Part shown: positions 63,243-64,000 of the stretch, piece after piece | Layout: every line of letters begins with the position of its first letter | How positions within the stretch are numbered: the stretch's first letter is position 1 | DNA from: Paenibacillus albus | Lineage (GTDB): Bacteria; Bacillota; Bacilli; Paenibacillales; Paenibacillaceae | Direction of reading: 5' to 3' | Assembly: GCF_003952225.1 (NCBI RefSeq) | Contig: NZ_CP034437.1 | Location: forward strand, 6,553,001-6,617,000 | Length of the DNA stretch: 64,000 nt | Translations under genes and position numbers: made by a program | The notes under the pieces: generated by a model | Databases searched by the model: none | What the model was told of the DNA's origin: nothing | What the model saw: only the letters and a program-made list of their open reading frames with translations

Positions 63243-63722
63243 CTAGCCGCGCGCCAGCAGTGATTTGTACAGCTTAATGACGCTTAAATGCATGCCTTCA
63301 TGAAAGAGATTGATACTGCAAAATTGCTCCGGCGTCTCAATGGTAAGCCCCGTCGACGTTGTGTACGGCTGCGGCAGCGTCTCGTTAAGACGATGCGCAA
63401 TCGCCGCTTCGACCCGCTCCAGCTGACCGGCAAGCAGCTGCTCCAGCTCTGCGAGAGTCGGGATGCTCGCGTCACTCGGCCAGTTCAGCGGTGTGGTCTT
63501 GAACTCGAACAGTTCTTTGAACCCGGCAGGCAGCTGCTGAGGCAAGTTCAAGTATTGGAAAATGTACCTTTCCAGCACAACGTACACATGCCCAAGGTTC
63601 CAGCGAATCGTATTGCGAAAGCCCTCCGGCACGCGGTCGGCCGTCTCTTCCGTCACACCTTCAATCAGCTTTAGCGTCTGGCTCCTTACAAACTTCAGTT
63701 GCGTGAATAGATAATGCTCCAT
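63243..63722 (-). CDS. DinB-family four-helix protein
   Basis: The 159-residue protein has the DinB/YfiT-like His pattern: [15 protein letters not shown] (about 39-53) and [13 protein letters not shown] (about 139-151), which would hold one metal ion in a four-helix bundle. Many members are thiol-dependent transferases, but the substrate is unknown. The ATG follows GAGGAGTG. Confidence 0.88.
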   Translation of the reverse strand: MEHYLFTQLKFVRSQTLKLIEGVTEETADRVPEGFRNTIRWNLGHVYVVLERYIFQYLNLPQQLPAGFKELFEFKTTPLNWPSDASIPTLAELEQLLAGQLERVEAAIAHRLNETLPQPYTTSTGLTIETPEQFCSINLFHEGMHLSVIKLYKSLLARG

Positions 63723-63772
63723 CGAAATTCACTCCTCATGATTTGTATGGCTCTTCTCAACCATTTCATGTC

Positions 63773-64000
63773 GAGAGAGACTTTTCCCTCTCTCGGACCG
63801 CCAAATGGCCGATTTGGGGACTTGAGAGCGGGTTTTTCCTCTCTTAGTAGCCCAAATGTATTGAATCGCCATGATTGCACCTGTCGAGAGAGGCTTTTCC
63901 CTCTCTCGAACCGCCAAATGGCCGGTTGGGGGATTGAGAGCGGGTTTTTCCTCTCTCAGTAGCCCGAATGTATTGAATTGCCATGATTACTCCTGTCGAG
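63773..64000. repeat. Palindrome array D: hairpins at 51/62/50/62-bp spacing, cut by window edge
   Basis: Units start at 63773, 63824, 63886, 63936 and 63998. Two kinds alternate: GAGAGAG..CTTTTCC-CTCTCTC and TTGAGAGCGGGTTTTTCCTCTC. The 112-113-bp double unit repeats almost exactly, and its linkers (CCGCCAAATGGCCG and GAATGTATTGAAT-like) recur. The array continues past the right edge. No gene is supported between 63723 and the edge. Confidence 0.85.

Overview
The window looks like a chromosome segment from a spore-forming Firmicute of the Paenibacillaceae (Paenibacillus or a close relative). The signs are leucine T-boxes, a CIRCE/HrcA heat-shock operator, an H-type small acid-soluble spore protein with a sigma-G-like promoter, a copper-amine-oxidase-N-domain surface protein, abundant GGAGG ribosome sites and frequent TTG/GTG starts. 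The species assignment is inference from gene content; no search was run.

1-12.9 kb is the immunity, early and integration part of a temperate prophage whose late genes lie off the left edge. From right to left the minus strand carries a Cro-like regulator, an excisionase-like protein, an XRE regulator, small zinc proteins, a YqaJ nuclease with RecT, a DEDDh exonuclease, a DnaD-like initiator, a DnaC-like loader and a RuvC-like resolvase. The plus strand carries the repressor, an AT-rich membrane-protein gene, an ImmA-type peptidase and a tyrosine integrase that ends against the 3' end of groEL. The initiator gene contains four phased palindromic iterons beside an AT-rich stretch, a likely phage origin.

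12.9-31.5 kb is the conserved groEL-groES / tatC-tatA / mog-moaC / ydiF / tsaD-rimI-tsaB-tsaE-thiL neighbourhood known from Bacillus. It is interrupted here by a 5-formyl-THF cyclo-ligase, a YhgE/Pip membrane protein, a HIT protein and leuA. leuA sits behind two tandem leucine (CTC) T-boxes and a leader made of about eleven units repeated every ~50 bp. A dense cluster of DnaA boxes lies between yhgE and the HIT gene.

31.6-45.7 kb carries a YitT protein, a chromate-transporter pair with its Lrp-type regulator, spore genes divergent from a ku-lig-pol end-joining operon (ku is frameshifted), a GNAT enzyme, an aldo/keto reductase with an HxlR regulator, an HD-GYP protein lacking the His of its HD pair, an ECF-like sigma factor, glycerate kinase and a secreted copper-amine-oxidase-domain protein.

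45.7-64 kb carries a PAP2 phosphatase, an SDR enzyme, a PP2C-like protein, a GH43-like beta-propeller and a GH51 arabinofuranosidase (pentosan use), a YmaF protein, a TetR/membrane pair, a MOSC protein, a TipA-like MerR regulator, a three-gene ABC-2 exporter, a potABCD polyamine importer and a DinB protein.

The most unusual signal is a family of intergenic palindrome arrays (32.86-33.46, 55.45-55.87 and 63.77-64.0 kb). Hairpin units of the GAGAG...CTCTC type recur with alternating spacings of ~51 and ~62 bp, while arms co-vary and linkers differ between loci. The ~50-bp phased leuA leader looks like a relative.
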